From: Rhodospirillaceae bacterium UBA6219
Lineage (GTDB): Bacteria; Pseudomonadota; Alphaproteobacteria; Rhodospirillales; Magnetospirillaceae
Length of the DNA stretch: 10,736 nucleotides
NCBI GenBank assembly: GCA_002435715.1
Contig: DISD01000025.1
Span: 1-10,736, forward strand
Direction of reading: 5' to 3'
Both the position numbers and the translations under genes were made by a program. This document shows, piece after piece, positions 1 to 6,626 of this stretch. The notes under the pieces are model-generated. The model did no database searches. It saw nothing but the letters and a program-made list of their open reading frames with translations, and was not told the origin of the DNA. Each line of letters begins with the position of its first letter. Position 1 is the first letter of the stretch.

Positions 1-1436
1 TCCTCGGCCATGCGCTTGGTCAGCACGGTGACCAGCACACGATGTCCCTGGGCCGCCATCTGCTTGGCCTCGGCCAGCAGATCGTCCACCTGATGTTCCA
101 CTGGACGGACGATGCAGACCGGATCGATCAGCCCGGTGGGGCGGATGACCTGTTCGGTAAAGACGCCGCCGGTGCGATCCATCTCCCACGGGCCGGGCGT
201 CGCCGAGACGAACACCGAGGTGGGGCGCATCAAATCCCATTCCTCGAACTTCAAGGGCCGGTTGTCGATGCACGACGGCAGGCGGAAGCCGAAATCCGCC
301 AGAACCGATTTGCGGGCATAGTCGCCCCGATACATGCCGCCGATCTGCGGCACGGTGACGTGGCTTTCGTCGACGATCAACAGCGCATCGGGGGGCAGGT
401 ATTCGAACAGGGTCGGCGGCGGCTCGCCCGGTTTACGTCCGGTCAGATAGCGGGAATAGTTCTCGATGCTTTTGCAATGGCCGGTGGTTTCCAGCATCTC
501 GATGTCGAAGGTGGTGCGTTCGCGCAGGCGCTGGGCCTCCAACAGCTTGCCCTCGTCCTCGAAGCGGGCCACCGTTTCCTTCATCTCGGCCTTGATGCCC
601 GACAGCGCCGCGGTAATGGTCGGGCGCGGCGTCACATAGTGGCTGGACGGATAGACCACCACTTCCGACAAACGCACGGTCTTTTCGCCGGTCAGCGGGT
701 CGAATTCGGCGATACTTTCGATCTCGTCGCCCCACAAAGACACCTGCCAGGCACGGTCTTCATAGTGGACCGGGAAGATTTCCACCGAATCGCCGCGCAC
801 CCTGAACGTCCCACGCTCGAAGGCGGCGTCGTTGCGGGTGTATTGCAGTTCCACCAGCCGCTTCAGCAAATCGGTGCGGTCGATGCTTTCGCCGGCCACC
901 AGACGAAGGGTCATGCGGGCGTAGGATTCCACCGCACCGATACCATAGATGCACGACACCGAGGCGACGATGATGACGTCGCGGCGTTCCAACAACGCCC
1001 GTGTCGCCGCATGGCGCATGCGGTCGATCTGTTCGTTGATCTGGGAATCCTTCTCGATATAGGTGTCGGTGCGCGGAATATAGGCTTCCGGCTGGTAATA
1101 GTCGTAATAGGAAACGAAATATTCCACCGCATTGTCGGGGAAGAAGCTTTTCATCTCGGCATAAAGCTGCGCCGCCAGGGTCTTGTTGGGGGCCAAAACC
1201 AGCGCCGGGCGCTTGGTGGTGGCGATGACATGGGCCATGGTGAAGGTCTTGCCCGACCCGGTCACCCCCAACAGCACCTGATCCCGCTCCCCGCCAGCGA
1301 CGCCCTTGACCAATTCGGCGATGGCGGTCGGCTGGTCGCCCGACGGCTTGTAATCGGAGACCAGCTTGAAATCGGCCGGCCCGGTGGGCAGGTCGGGACG
1401 ATCGACGAAGGGCAGGGAAAGGGGCGTGCTGGTCAT
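1..1436 (-). CDS. uvrB: UvrABC excinuclease subunit B (5' part; 3' end beyond window)
   Basis: UvrB is the damage-verifying DNA helicase-like subunit of nucleotide excision repair. It is loaded by UvrA and then recruits UvrC for the two incisions. 478 codons are visible of a protein usually around 670-720 residues. Seen directly: Walker A GVTGSGKT at residues 57-64, motif Ia with APNKTLAAQL near 82-91, the tyrosine-rich beta-hairpin at about 105-122 (Y110, Y111, Y113, Y114, Y119) that clamps DNA, the Walker B box DESH starting at residue 356, and SATPG further on. Numbering runs about 18 ahead of E. coli UvrB because of a longer N-terminus. The start at 1436 is the only ATG that keeps the whole domain; no in-frame start lies in the short stretch just upstream. 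There is no Shine-Dalgarno sequence, which fits the leaderless promoter described separately. The C-terminal helicase end and UvrC-binding tail are not in view. Identification is very secure. Confidence 0.98.
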   Translation of the reverse strand, partial: MTSTPLSLPFVDRPDLPTGPADFKLVSDYKPSGDQPTAIAELVKGVAGGERDQVLLGVTGSGKTFTMAHVIATTKRPALVLAPNKTLAAQLYAEMKSFFPDNAVEYFVSYYDYYQPEAYIPRTDTYIEKDSQINEQIDRMRHAATRALLERRDVIIVASVSCIYGIGAVESYARMTLRLVAGESIDRTDLLKRLVELQYTRNDAAFERGTFRVRGDSVEIFPVHYEDRAWQVSLWGDEIESIAEFDPLTGEKTVRLSEVVVYPSSHYVTPRPTITAALSGIKAEMKETVARFEDEGKLLEAQRLRERTTFDIEMLETTGHCKSIENYSRYLTGRKPGEPPPTLFEYLPPDALLIVDESHVTVPQIGGMYRGDYARKSVLADFGFRLPSCIDNRPLKFEEWDLMRPTSVFVSATPGPWEMDRTGGVFTEQVIRPTGLIDPVCIVRPVEHQVDDLLAEAKQMAAQGHRVLVTVLTKRMAE

Positions 1437-1442
1437 GGAGTG

Positions 1443-1451
1443 GTTATAGCA
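1443..1451 (-). promoter_or_regulatory. Extended -10 promoter for uvrB, probably giving a leaderless mRNA
   Basis: Read on the minus strand, TGC is followed by TATAAC (5 of 6 to the -10 consensus, with the TGn extension), then CACTCC, then the uvrB ATG at 1436. A start site six or seven bases after the -10 falls on or next to the A of the ATG. No ribosome binding site exists in the six intervening bases, and no good -35 element lies 17 bases upstream, as is common for extended -10 promoters. No alphaproteobacterial SOS box (GTTC, 7 bases, GTTC) is visible here. The motif is seen directly; its activity is inferred. Confidence 0.55.
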
Positions 1452-1479
1452 GAAACCGCCCCATGACGCGCCAGAGCGA

Positions 1480-2106
1480 TTAAGAGGCCGGGCCTGACAG
1501 TGCAGCCGTGGCCGGACGGCCGGCTTCAATCAGCGCCTGAATGAAATATTGATCCGACATCATCTTGGTGGTGGCGTTGGACAGCGCCCCCTCCACAGCT
1601 TCCTTGGCGTTGCTGCCGTTGGCAATCATGATGTCCGCGACTTTGTATTCGCCGGTATAGACTTTGGCATAGAAACTCTTGCCGGCAGCGTTGAGTACTT
1701 GGGCGCTCAGCGTCACTTCACCGACCGCGTCACCGGTCATGAAGCCGTTCTTAAAGTCGTTATAGAACTTGTTGACATCCAGCAGCACGAAAACGTTGCC
1801 GGGGGCGATATTGAAGCCTCGCGCCGACAATTCGGTCTCGATGGCTTTGCCGATCAGGGTAGGAATGTCCTGCTTGGCCACGATTGCAGCCATTTCAATG
1901 CCATAGCCATTCTTCTTGACGCTGATCCGGTCGCGATTCGAGGCCCGGGCATCGCTGGCCTGCACCTTGACCTGGACCTGATTGGCGCCGCCAATGACCG
2001 CAGCATTGGCCATCTTCTTATAATTGAGATCGACCTCATCCACCGTCAGCGCACAGGCGCTCAACGACGCAGCGCACAACATTGCAGCAACCATTCGCAA
2101 CATCAT
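1480..2106 (-). CDS. YajG-family lipoprotein
   Basis: This is a 208-residue predicted lipoprotein. The N-terminus has a short hydrophobic signal ending in the lipobox LSAC, with lipidated Cys18 followed by Ala, so outer-membrane sorting is likely if the Lol +2 rule applies. The rest fits the YajG-like (Lipoprotein_16) pattern: an early DAR segment, a GYG turn near residue 67, a segment around residues 83-97 with IGKAIETELSARGF, a VLLDV strand, FMTGDAVGEV, a YTGEYK strand, and a final helix ending in MMSDQYFIQALIEA. The molecular role of YajG proteins is not established; some are linked to peptidoglycan or envelope maintenance. The start at 2106 is preceded by an AGGGGTG ribosome site; the adjacent ATG at 2103 is an alternative. 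The gene lies 43 bases upstream of uvrB in the same direction and is divergent from the COG3014-like gene across 66 bases. Codon use is less G/C-biased than that of uvrB or proC. Family assignment is from pattern memory only. Confidence 0.8.
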   Translation of the reverse strand: MMLRMVAAMLCAASLSACALTVDEVDLNYKKMANAAVIGGANQVQVKVQASDARASNRDRISVKKNGYGIEMAAIVAKQDIPTLIGKAIETELSARGFNIAPGNVFVLLDVNKFYNDFKNGFMTGDAVGEVTLSAQVLNAAGKSFYAKVYTGEYKVADIMIANGSNAKEAVEGALSNATTKMMSDQYFIQALIEAGRPATAALSGPAS

Positions 2107-2140
2107 TATTCACCCCTAAACGTCTTGATTGCAACCACAT

Positions 2141-2152
2141 GGCTATATGGCC
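2141..2152. promoter_or_regulatory. Imperfect palindrome between divergent envelope genes
   Basis: GGCTATATGGCC sits in the 66-base divergent gap. The outer GGC/GCC arms and central ATAT are symmetric, with one mismatched pair between them. It lies about 35 bases from either start codon, a position where an operator or a shared -10 region would be expected. I found no convincing -35/-10 pair at normal spacing for either gene, so the role is unproven. Confidence 0.25.
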
Positions 2153-2172
2153 TAAACCAAGGGAGGGAGGCA

Positions 2173-3639
2173 ATGACAATGGAACGTCTTTTGAGAGAAT
2201 TAGTTTTTCTGACCATGATCCTGATCTCGCTCCTCCCTTCTGCTCAGGCGACGGAACCAACGCAGCCCAATACGGCCTGTACGGATAAGGCCCCAGCCGA
2301 CATACGAGAGTTATGGCGCAAGCTTTGTGAAAGTCCGCTCAAGGATCGGACCTTGGCCGAGATGCATGCCGGCCTGGCAGCCATGTCGCAACAACATCTA
2401 CTTTTAGCGAAAACCACTTTCGATCAGGTCCTAGACTCCATCGAAGCCATCTACGCCGACAATCCTGACGCGGAAAAAGCGCGATCGTTGTGGAACGCCG
2501 AATCGGTCAAAGACTTCAAGGGCGAGCCCTATGAACGCATGATGGCGTATTACTATCGCGGCATCCTGTCCCTGGCCGAGGGCGATTGGGACATGGCTCA
2601 GGCCAGTTTCCAGGGCGGGGTGTTGCAAGATACCATGGCCCAAGATCAGCGTTTCCGCGCAGATACCGCCGCTTTGATCTGGTTGCACGGCTGGACAGAA
2701 CATTGCCGAGGCAATGACCAACGAGCTGACAGCTTGTTCAATGAAGCGAAAAGCATCAATCCGTCACTTGCGCCACCGGCCAAGGATGATCGCCTGTTGG
2801 TTCTGGCTGAAACGGGAACCGCCCCTTTGAAGTTTCGTGGCGGCAAGCATGGCGAAAAGCTGGGAATCCGCGAAGGCATGGCTGGCAATTATGGCCTAAC
2901 CGCCCAAGTGGCAGACCACTCCATCCCCCTGGAACGGGCAGAAGACCTGTTCTTTCAGGCCACCACCCGAGGCGGCCGCCCCGTCGACAGCATCCTGGCC
3001 GACAAGGCCGACACAAAAGATGGTGTCGCGGATCTGGGCCGGGCGGCGATGATCGCCGGAACCGGCACTATGGTCTATGCAGCCAACAATCGCGGCAACA
3101 ACAACAATGCGGCTGCCGTCGGCTTGGCCCTGATCCTGATCGGAGCGTTGGCACAAACGGCAGCCGACAATATCGACGCCTATGCTGATACCCGAGCTTG
3201 GGGAAATTTGCCGCATTCCCTGCACCTCGGCAGCTCGGCCGCCGTGGACAACATCAGTCGGGATATGGTCGCCTTGTTCGACCCGGCAGGCCGATCAGTC
3301 CTCAGCAACCCGGATGAAATCCTGCTCTCGGGGAACAAGTCCTGCCAATTGGTCCATATCGGCCATCTGTCCATCACGCCGTCCCTGGCCATGCCCGTAC
3401 GCGGAGCCGGCCCCGCCCCCGGTCAGGCCGGCAATTGCCGGACTAGTGGCGGGTCCCTTGCCATGCTGCCTCCCGACACGTGCCGCCGCATCGGCGGTGA
3501 ACCGTTGGTGGACGGCATGCTGATGAACTCTGCGGTTGAGGCCGGCAGCCGGTTCAGCAGTCAGTGCCGAACCACGACCGGCTCGGTGACCGAACTCAGT
3601 GCCGACACCTGTCGCAAGATCGGCGGAGAGCCGCTTTAA
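2173..3639 (+). CDS. Secreted COG3014-like protein with TPR-like helices and C-terminal two-cysteine repeats
   Basis: The product is about 488 residues. A signal peptide is clear: charged start, hydrophobic FLTMILISLL, and a likely signal peptidase I site after AQA near residue 28. Helical TPR-like units lie at about 118-150 (YYYRGILSLAEGDWDMAQASF) and 170-205, followed by a region with the COG3014 pattern: LVLAETGTAPLKF, a hydrophobic glycine/alanine segment near 312-325 (AAAVGLALILIGALAQ), and DTRAWGNLP. COG3014 members are uncharacterised, often found beside envelope lipoproteins. An Asn-rich patch (about 305-311) precedes the hydrophobic segment. The C-terminus carries two 24-residue repeats, listed separately. 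ATG 2173 and in-frame ATG 2179 are both possible; GGAGG motifs at 2162 and 2166 give spacings of 6 and 8. The gene is divergent from the YajG-like gene, and its stop overlaps the proC stop. Codon use is less GC-biased than its neighbours. Function is unknown; periplasmic or membrane-attached location is inferred. Confidence 0.8.
   Translation: MTMERLLRELVFLTMILISLLPSAQATEPTQPNTACTDKAPADIRELWRKLCESPLKDRTLAEMHAGLAAMSQQHLLLAKTTFDQVLDSIEAIYADNPDAEKARSLWNAESVKDFKGEPYERMMAYYYRGILSLAEGDWDMAQASFQGGVLQDTMAQDQRFRADTAALIWLHGWTEHCRGNDQRADSLFNEAKSINPSLAPPAKDDRLLVLAETGTAPLKFRGGKHGEKLGIREGMAGNYGLTAQVADHSIPLERAEDLFFQATTRGGRPVDSILADKADTKDGVADLGRAAMIAGTGTMVYAANNRGNNNNAAAVGLALILIGALAQTAADNIDAYADTRAWGNLPHSLHLGSSAAVDNISRDMVALFDPAGRSVLSNPDEILLSGNKSCQLVHIGHLSITPSLAMPVRGAGPAPGQAGNCRTSGGSLAMLPPDTCRRIGGEPLVDGMLMNSAVEAGSRFSSQCRTTTGSVTELSADTCRKIGGEPL
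3436..3636 (+). repeat. Tandem 24-residue protein repeat (two copies) with paired cysteines
   Basis: Two in-frame copies occupy 3436-3507 and 3565-3636, that is residues 422-445 and 465-488. Each starts with CRT, has 14 residues between two cysteines, then R, K or R, and IGGEPL. The second copy ends exactly at the stop codon. The 19 residues between copies are not repeated. The DNA has diverged much more than the key residues, so this looks like an old duplication held by selection. In the oxidising periplasm each unit could form its own disulfide loop; that is inference. Confidence 0.85.
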
Positions 3640-4436
3640 CCAGCCAATTCCTTGCCCCGCTTGGTGGCCGCGGCCACTGCTTGTGCCATCAACGGCTCCA
3701 TACCCGTCTCGGCATCCATCAGCACCCCCAAAGCGGCGGCGGTAGTGCCGCCGGGGCTGGTGACGTTGACGCGCAATTGGGCGGCGCTGTCGGGGGACTG
3801 GCGCAACAATTCGCCGCCGCCCGAGACGGTGGCACGGGCCAGACGATGGGCCAGATCGGCGGGCAGACCCGCCTTGATGCCGGCTTCGGCCATCACTTCC
3901 GCCAGCAGGAACACATAAGCGGGGCCAGAACCGGAAACAGCGGTGACCGCGTCCATCTGGTCTTCGTCATTGATCCACGCCACCTCGCCCACCGCACTCA
4001 GCAGCTTTTCCGCCAACACGCAGGATTCCGCCGCCACCGAAGCGCCGGCGAAGCACACGGTGATGCCACGCCCCACCGCCGCCGGGGTGTTGGGCATGGC
4101 GCGGATGATGGCGGCGTCATGGCCCAGATGCTGATGGAAGAACGCCACCGGTTTACCGGCGGCGATGGACAGGAACACCGTCTGGCCGGCAAGACGGGCA
4201 TAGGCCGGCAGCACAGCGGCCATCACCTGCGGCTTGACCGCCAGGATGGTGATGTCGGGGATGAAGGTCTTGGGGATCAGATCGGCATCCCCCAGAACGG
4301 TCACGCCGTCGGGCAGACCTTGGGCATTGGGATCGACCACCACCACGTCCGCCGGACGGATGCCCTGTTCCAGCCAACCGGCCAGCATGGCCGAACCCAT
4401 CTTGCCGCAGCCCACCAACAACACCTTGGTCACCAT
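3636..4436 (-). CDS. proC: Pyrroline-5-carboxylate reductase
   Basis: ProC is a cytosolic enzyme that reduces 1-pyrroline-5-carboxylate to proline with NAD(P)H, the last step of proline synthesis. The 266-residue length matches the family (about 265-275). Seen directly: N-terminal Rossmann motif GCGKMG at residues 9-14, ILAVKPQ, the MPNTPAAVGRGIT segment, VSGSGPAYVF at the start of the helical dimerisation domain, and the C-terminal VTSPGGTTAAAL signature that binds substrate. I chose the ATG at 4436 because AGGGG stands five bases upstream and the Rossmann strand follows directly. An in-frame ATG at 4457 would add seven residues but has no ribosome site. The YbjN-like gene ends 53 bases upstream in the same direction with no terminator between, so the two are probably cotranscribed. 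The stop codon overlaps that of the convergent COG3014-like gene. Confidence 0.97.
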   Translation of the reverse strand: MVTKVLLVGCGKMGSAMLAGWLEQGIRPADVVVVDPNAQGLPDGVTVLGDADLIPKTFIPDITILAVKPQVMAAVLPAYARLAGQTVFLSIAAGKPVAFFHQHLGHDAAIIRAMPNTPAAVGRGITVCFAGASVAAESCVLAEKLLSAVGEVAWINDEDQMDAVTAVSGSGPAYVFLLAEVMAEAGIKAGLPADLAHRLARATVSGGGELLRQSPDSAAQLRVNVTSPGGTTAAALGVLMDAETGMEPLMAQAVAAATKRGKELAG

Positions 4437-4489
4437 CTTCACCCCTTGAATGTTCATGGGGTTAACATGACCACAGGCACGCCAAGGCT

Positions 4490-4993
4490 TCAAGCTTCGC
4501 CGACGGTATCCAGCAGCGAACAGGCCACCGCTTCCTTGGCCGACTTGCCGCCCCAGATGACGAACTGGAAGGCCGGATAAAAGCGTTCGCATTCGGTCAT
4601 GGCGATGTCCATCAAGTCTTCCACCTGTTCCGGCGACAGACCTTCGGTGCCGCGCACCAAGGACGTATGACGGAACATGGGCACGCCTTCGTCGTCCCAC
4701 AGGCCGAAATGACCCAGCCACAGCTTTTCATTGATGCTGACCAGCAGCTCGCAGATGGCGGGGCGCTTGGGTTCGGGCACCTTCATGTCGAAGGCGCAGG
4801 TGAAGTGCATGGCGCCCATGTCTTCACGCCAGGCGAAGTACAGCGAGTAATTGCACCATTTGCCGGGCATCTCGACAGCCAGTTCGTCGTCGGAACGGCG
4901 GTCGAAGGCCCAATCGTTGGCGACGACGAATTGTTCGATCAAGTCGAGCGGGTTGATGACGAAGTCTTCCTCTTGGGCGAGGGCCATGGACAT
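4490..4993 (-). CDS. YbjN domain-containing protein
   Basis: A 167-residue soluble protein with no signal peptide. The sequence has the YbjN layout: an N-terminal LIEQFVVANDW helix, a beta-rich centre starting with DDELAVEMPGKWCNYSLYFAW and FTCAFDMKVPEPKR, an INEKLWLGHFGLW strand/helix, and a C-terminal helical segment ending in AFQFVIWGGKSAKEA. The fold is related to type III secretion chaperone-like domains. E. coli YbjN has been linked to motility and stress phenotypes, but no biochemical activity is established. In alphaproteobacteria this family commonly sits just upstream of proC, as here. The start at 4993 has AGGAGG eight bases upstream; a second ATG two codons in, at 4987, is less well placed. 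It lies 176 bases downstream of ubiK on the same strand. A role tied to proline synthesis is not supported by anything beyond adjacency. Confidence 0.88.
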   Translation of the reverse strand: MSMALAQEEDFVINPLDLIEQFVVANDWAFDRRSDDELAVEMPGKWCNYSLYFAWREDMGAMHFTCAFDMKVPEPKRPAICELLVSINEKLWLGHFGLWDDEGVPMFRHTSLVRGTEGLSPEQVEDLMDIAMTECERFYPAFQFVIWGGKSAKEAVACSLLDTVGEA

Positions 4994-5128
4994 AGTGCCG
5001 TCCTCCTGGGCTGCGTCACCTGGGCGGGGGGCGATCCATCCAAACTGTTGTGGACAGGAGCGGCCACCCCACTAGGGCTAGGCTACGCACGGGTATTGCC
5101 GCGATGCAAGACAAAGCAGCGCGGCAGA

Positions 5129-5147
5129 TGTCAATTCTTGTGGATAA
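5129..5147 (-). promoter_or_regulatory. Consensus DnaA box beside a -35-like TTGACA, upstream of the ybjN-like gene
   Basis: On the minus strand TTATCCACA (5139-5147) is an exact match to the high-affinity DnaA box TTATNCACA. Four bases later comes a perfect -35 hexamer, TTGACA (5129-5134). The best -10 candidates downstream are poor (TCTTGC at 17 bases, TTGCAT at 19), so promoter activity is uncertain. A second weaker box-like sequence, CTGTCCACA with two mismatches, is at 5049-5057. The surrounding 176-base gap (4994-5169) contains no other gene that I can support. A single box does not make an origin; DnaA-dependent transcription control is possible. Confidence 0.4.
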
Positions 5148-5169
5148 GCTGTCTTTAGTGACGCCTATG

Positions 5170-5463
5170 TTACGAGGACTTGTCGGCGGCCTTGCTTTTG
5201 GCGGCCTTGGCCGGGGCTTCGGCCAGCTTGGCTTCCAGATCGGCCAAGCGCTGGGCCAAGGCTTCGTTTTCCTCGCGCGCTTTGATGGCCATGTCGCGCA
5301 CCACTTCGAATTCTTCGCGCGGGACCATGTCGACACCGGCCATGAAGCGTTCCATCTGCTGACGCATCAGCGCCTCGATCTCGGCACGAAGGCCCGACAA
5401 AGCCCCCAAGGCACCACCAGCCATGCGGGCAAGGTCGTCGAAGAAGGGGTTCTGGGTCTGCAT
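5170..5463 (-). CDS. ubiK: UbiK-family ubiquinone biosynthesis accessory factor (BMFP domain)
   Basis: The product is 97 residues. E. coli UbiK is a small trimeric coiled-coil protein that works with UbiJ in the soluble ubiquinone-synthesis complex under aerobic conditions and can bind membranes. Here an N-terminal amphipathic stretch (NPFFDDLARMAGGALG, residues 5-20) is followed by a helix with LMRQQMERF, the family hallmark VPREEFEVVRDMAIKARE (residues 47-64), and a heptad-rich coiled coil ending near residue 80 in LADLEAKL. The last 17 residues are an Ala/Lys tail of low complexity. The start at 5463 is the ATG that begins the family pattern, with AAGG nine bases upstream. The gene is divergent from hldD and precedes the ybjN-like gene and proC. 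In many alphaproteobacteria this gene is divergent from lgt; here hldD lies between them. Confidence 0.9.
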   Translation of the reverse strand: MQTQNPFFDDLARMAGGALGALSGLRAEIEALMRQQMERFMAGVDMVPREEFEVVRDMAIKAREENEALAQRLADLEAKLAEAPAKAAKSKAADKSS

Positions 5464-5496
5464 GGGTCTGGGCCTTGTTTTAGAAATGCTGCCTTT

Positions 5497-5524
5497 ATTA
5501 TGGGGGACGGACGGCGAATTGCAA
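5497..5524 (-). promoter_or_regulatory. Candidate sigma70-type promoter for ubiK
   Basis: On the minus strand TTGCAA (5519-5524, 4 of 6 to the -35 consensus) is separated by 16 bases from CATAAT (5497-5502, 5 of 6 to the -10 consensus). The -10 ends 33 bases before the ubiK ATG, leaving a leader of about 27 bases. The stretch is clearly more AT-rich than its surroundings. Confidence 0.5.
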
Positions 5525-5569
5525 TGGCGCAGCCCCCTTAGCACAGGCTGGACCAACACCTGACGGCGA

Positions 5570-5598
5570 TTGCCCTGCCGGGCGCCCCGTCCTATAAC
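5570..5598 (+). promoter_or_regulatory. Candidate sigma70-type promoter for the hldD operon
   Basis: TTGCCC (5570-5575) and TATAAC (5593-5598, 5 of 6) are separated by the ideal 17 bases. The -10 ends 33 bases before the hldD ATG. With the ubiK promoter on the other strand, it fills the 168-base divergent gap at 5464-5631. No other promoter of this quality is seen before the downstream genes, until the possible one ahead of prs. Confidence 0.6.
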
Positions 5599-5631
5599 CA
5601 TGACCGTCCATTATCTTGCGGAGCGCATCAC

Positions 5632-6618
5632 ATGATCGTCGTCACCGGAGGGGCCGGCTTCATCGGGTCCAACATCCTGGCCGCCCTGGAGGCGCGTGGC
5701 GCCGGCAAATTGGTGGTGTGCGACCGCCTGCGGTCCAACGACAAATGGAAGAACGTCGCCAAGCGTGAACTGGCCGACATCGTCCATCCCGAGCAATTGT
5801 TCGACTTCCTGGAAGCCAACCGCAAACACGTGGAAGCCATCTTCCACATGGGCGCCATCTCGGCCACCACCGAGACCGACGGCGACAAGATCGTCGCCAA
5901 CAATTTCTCGCTGAGCCTGGCGCTGTGGAAATGGTGCGCCATGTCCAACGTGCGCTTCATCTACGCCTCGTCGGCCGCCACCTATGGCGACGGAACCCAG
6001 GGCTTCGACGACGATTGGTCCATCGACCATCTGGCCAAGCTGCAGCCGTTGAACGCCTATGGCTGGTCCAAGCATCTGTTCGACCGCCGCGTCGCCCGCA
6101 AGATCGCCCAAGGGTCCAGGAAGCCGCCGCAATTCGCCGGACTGAAGTTCTTCAATGTCTACGGCCCCAACGAATATCACAAGGGCGGCCAGCAAAGCGT
6201 GGTGTCGCAGATCTATCCGCACGCCAAGCAGGACGCCGCCTATCAATTGTTCCGATCGCACAATCCGAACTACAAGGATGGCGGCCAGATGCGCGACTTC
6301 ATCTGGGTCGACGACGTGGTCGAGGTGATGATGTGGCTGTACGACAACCCGGGCGTCAGCGGCATCTACAATGTCGGCACCGGCCAGGCGCGGTCGTTCA
6401 TCGATCTGGCGTCGCAGGTCTATCGGGCGCTGGGCAAGGACCCCAAGATCAAGTTCCAGGACACGCCGGTGGCCATCCGCGACAAATATCAATATTTCAC
6501 GCAAGCCAGCATGACCAACCTGCGCGCCGCGGGCTATGACAAGCCGTTCACCAGCCTGGAAGACGGGGTGACCAAATACGTCCAGTGCTATCTGGACCGT
6601 CCCGACCGCTACAAGTAA
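5632..6618 (+). CDS. hldD: ADP-glyceromanno-heptose 6-epimerase
   Basis: HldD (also called RfaD) inverts C-6 of ADP-D-glycero-manno-heptose to give ADP-L-glycero-manno-heptose, the donor for the inner core of lipopolysaccharide. It acts in the cytosol with a bound NADP cofactor. The 328-residue protein is an extended short-chain dehydrogenase: nucleotide-binding GGAGFIG at residues 6-12, HMGAISATTE, the SSAATYG strand with S113/S114, the YGWSK pair Y143 and K147, FNVYGPNEYHKGG with K184 (matching the second catalytic base, Lys178, of E. coli), and a substrate-domain FIWVDDVV. It is slightly longer than E. coli HldD (310). The ATG at 5632 has GGAG eight bases upstream and begins directly with the Rossmann strand. 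It is the first gene of the probable operon; lgt starts eight bases after its stop. Other nucleotide-sugar epimerases are possible in principle, but the NEYHKGG and DKYQYFTQA segments favour HldD strongly. Confidence 0.95.
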   Translation: MIVVTGGAGFIGSNILAALEARGAGKLVVCDRLRSNDKWKNVAKRELADIVHPEQLFDFLEANRKHVEAIFHMGAISATTETDGDKIVANNFSLSLALWKWCAMSNVRFIYASSAATYGDGTQGFDDDWSIDHLAKLQPLNAYGWSKHLFDRRVARKIAQGSRKPPQFAGLKFFNVYGPNEYHKGGQQSVVSQIYPHAKQDAAYQLFRSHNPNYKDGGQMRDFIWVDDVVEVMMWLYDNPGVSGIYNVGTGQARSFIDLASQVYRALGKDPKIKFQDTPVAIRDKYQYFTQASMTNLRAAGYDKPFTSLEDGVTKYVQCYLDRPDRYK

Positions 6619-6626
6619 GGCACGCC

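Noticed and set aside
42..1466. A 474-codon open frame on the plus strand opposite uvrB
   Set aside because: It is antisense to a complete, conserved uvrB. Long opposite-strand frames are expected in GC-rich genes with strong third-position bias, and the translation has no recognisable domain.
1437..1482. An SOS (LexA) operator upstream of uvrB
   Set aside because: No GTTC-N7-GTTC or near match is visible on either strand; only a weak 4-base inverted repeat is present.
1549..2172. An upstream extension of the COG3014-like frame over the YajG-like gene
   Set aside because: The extension is antisense to the YajG-like lipoprotein. A good ribosome site and a signal peptide begin at 2173/2179, so the real start is there.
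3564..4580. A 338-codon plus-strand frame covering proC
   Set aside because: It is antisense to a full proC with every family motif, and its residues are the usual His/Gly/Arg shadow mix.
4994..5169. A replication origin suggested by the DnaA box
   Set aside because: There is only one perfect box and one weak variant, no AT-rich unwinding stretch, and none of the gene neighbours usual near oriC.
5611..6504. A 297-codon minus-strand frame opposite hldD
   Set aside because: Its composition is that of an antisense shadow (His/Gln/Gly/Val-rich), it begins inside hldD, and hldD is clearly the real gene.
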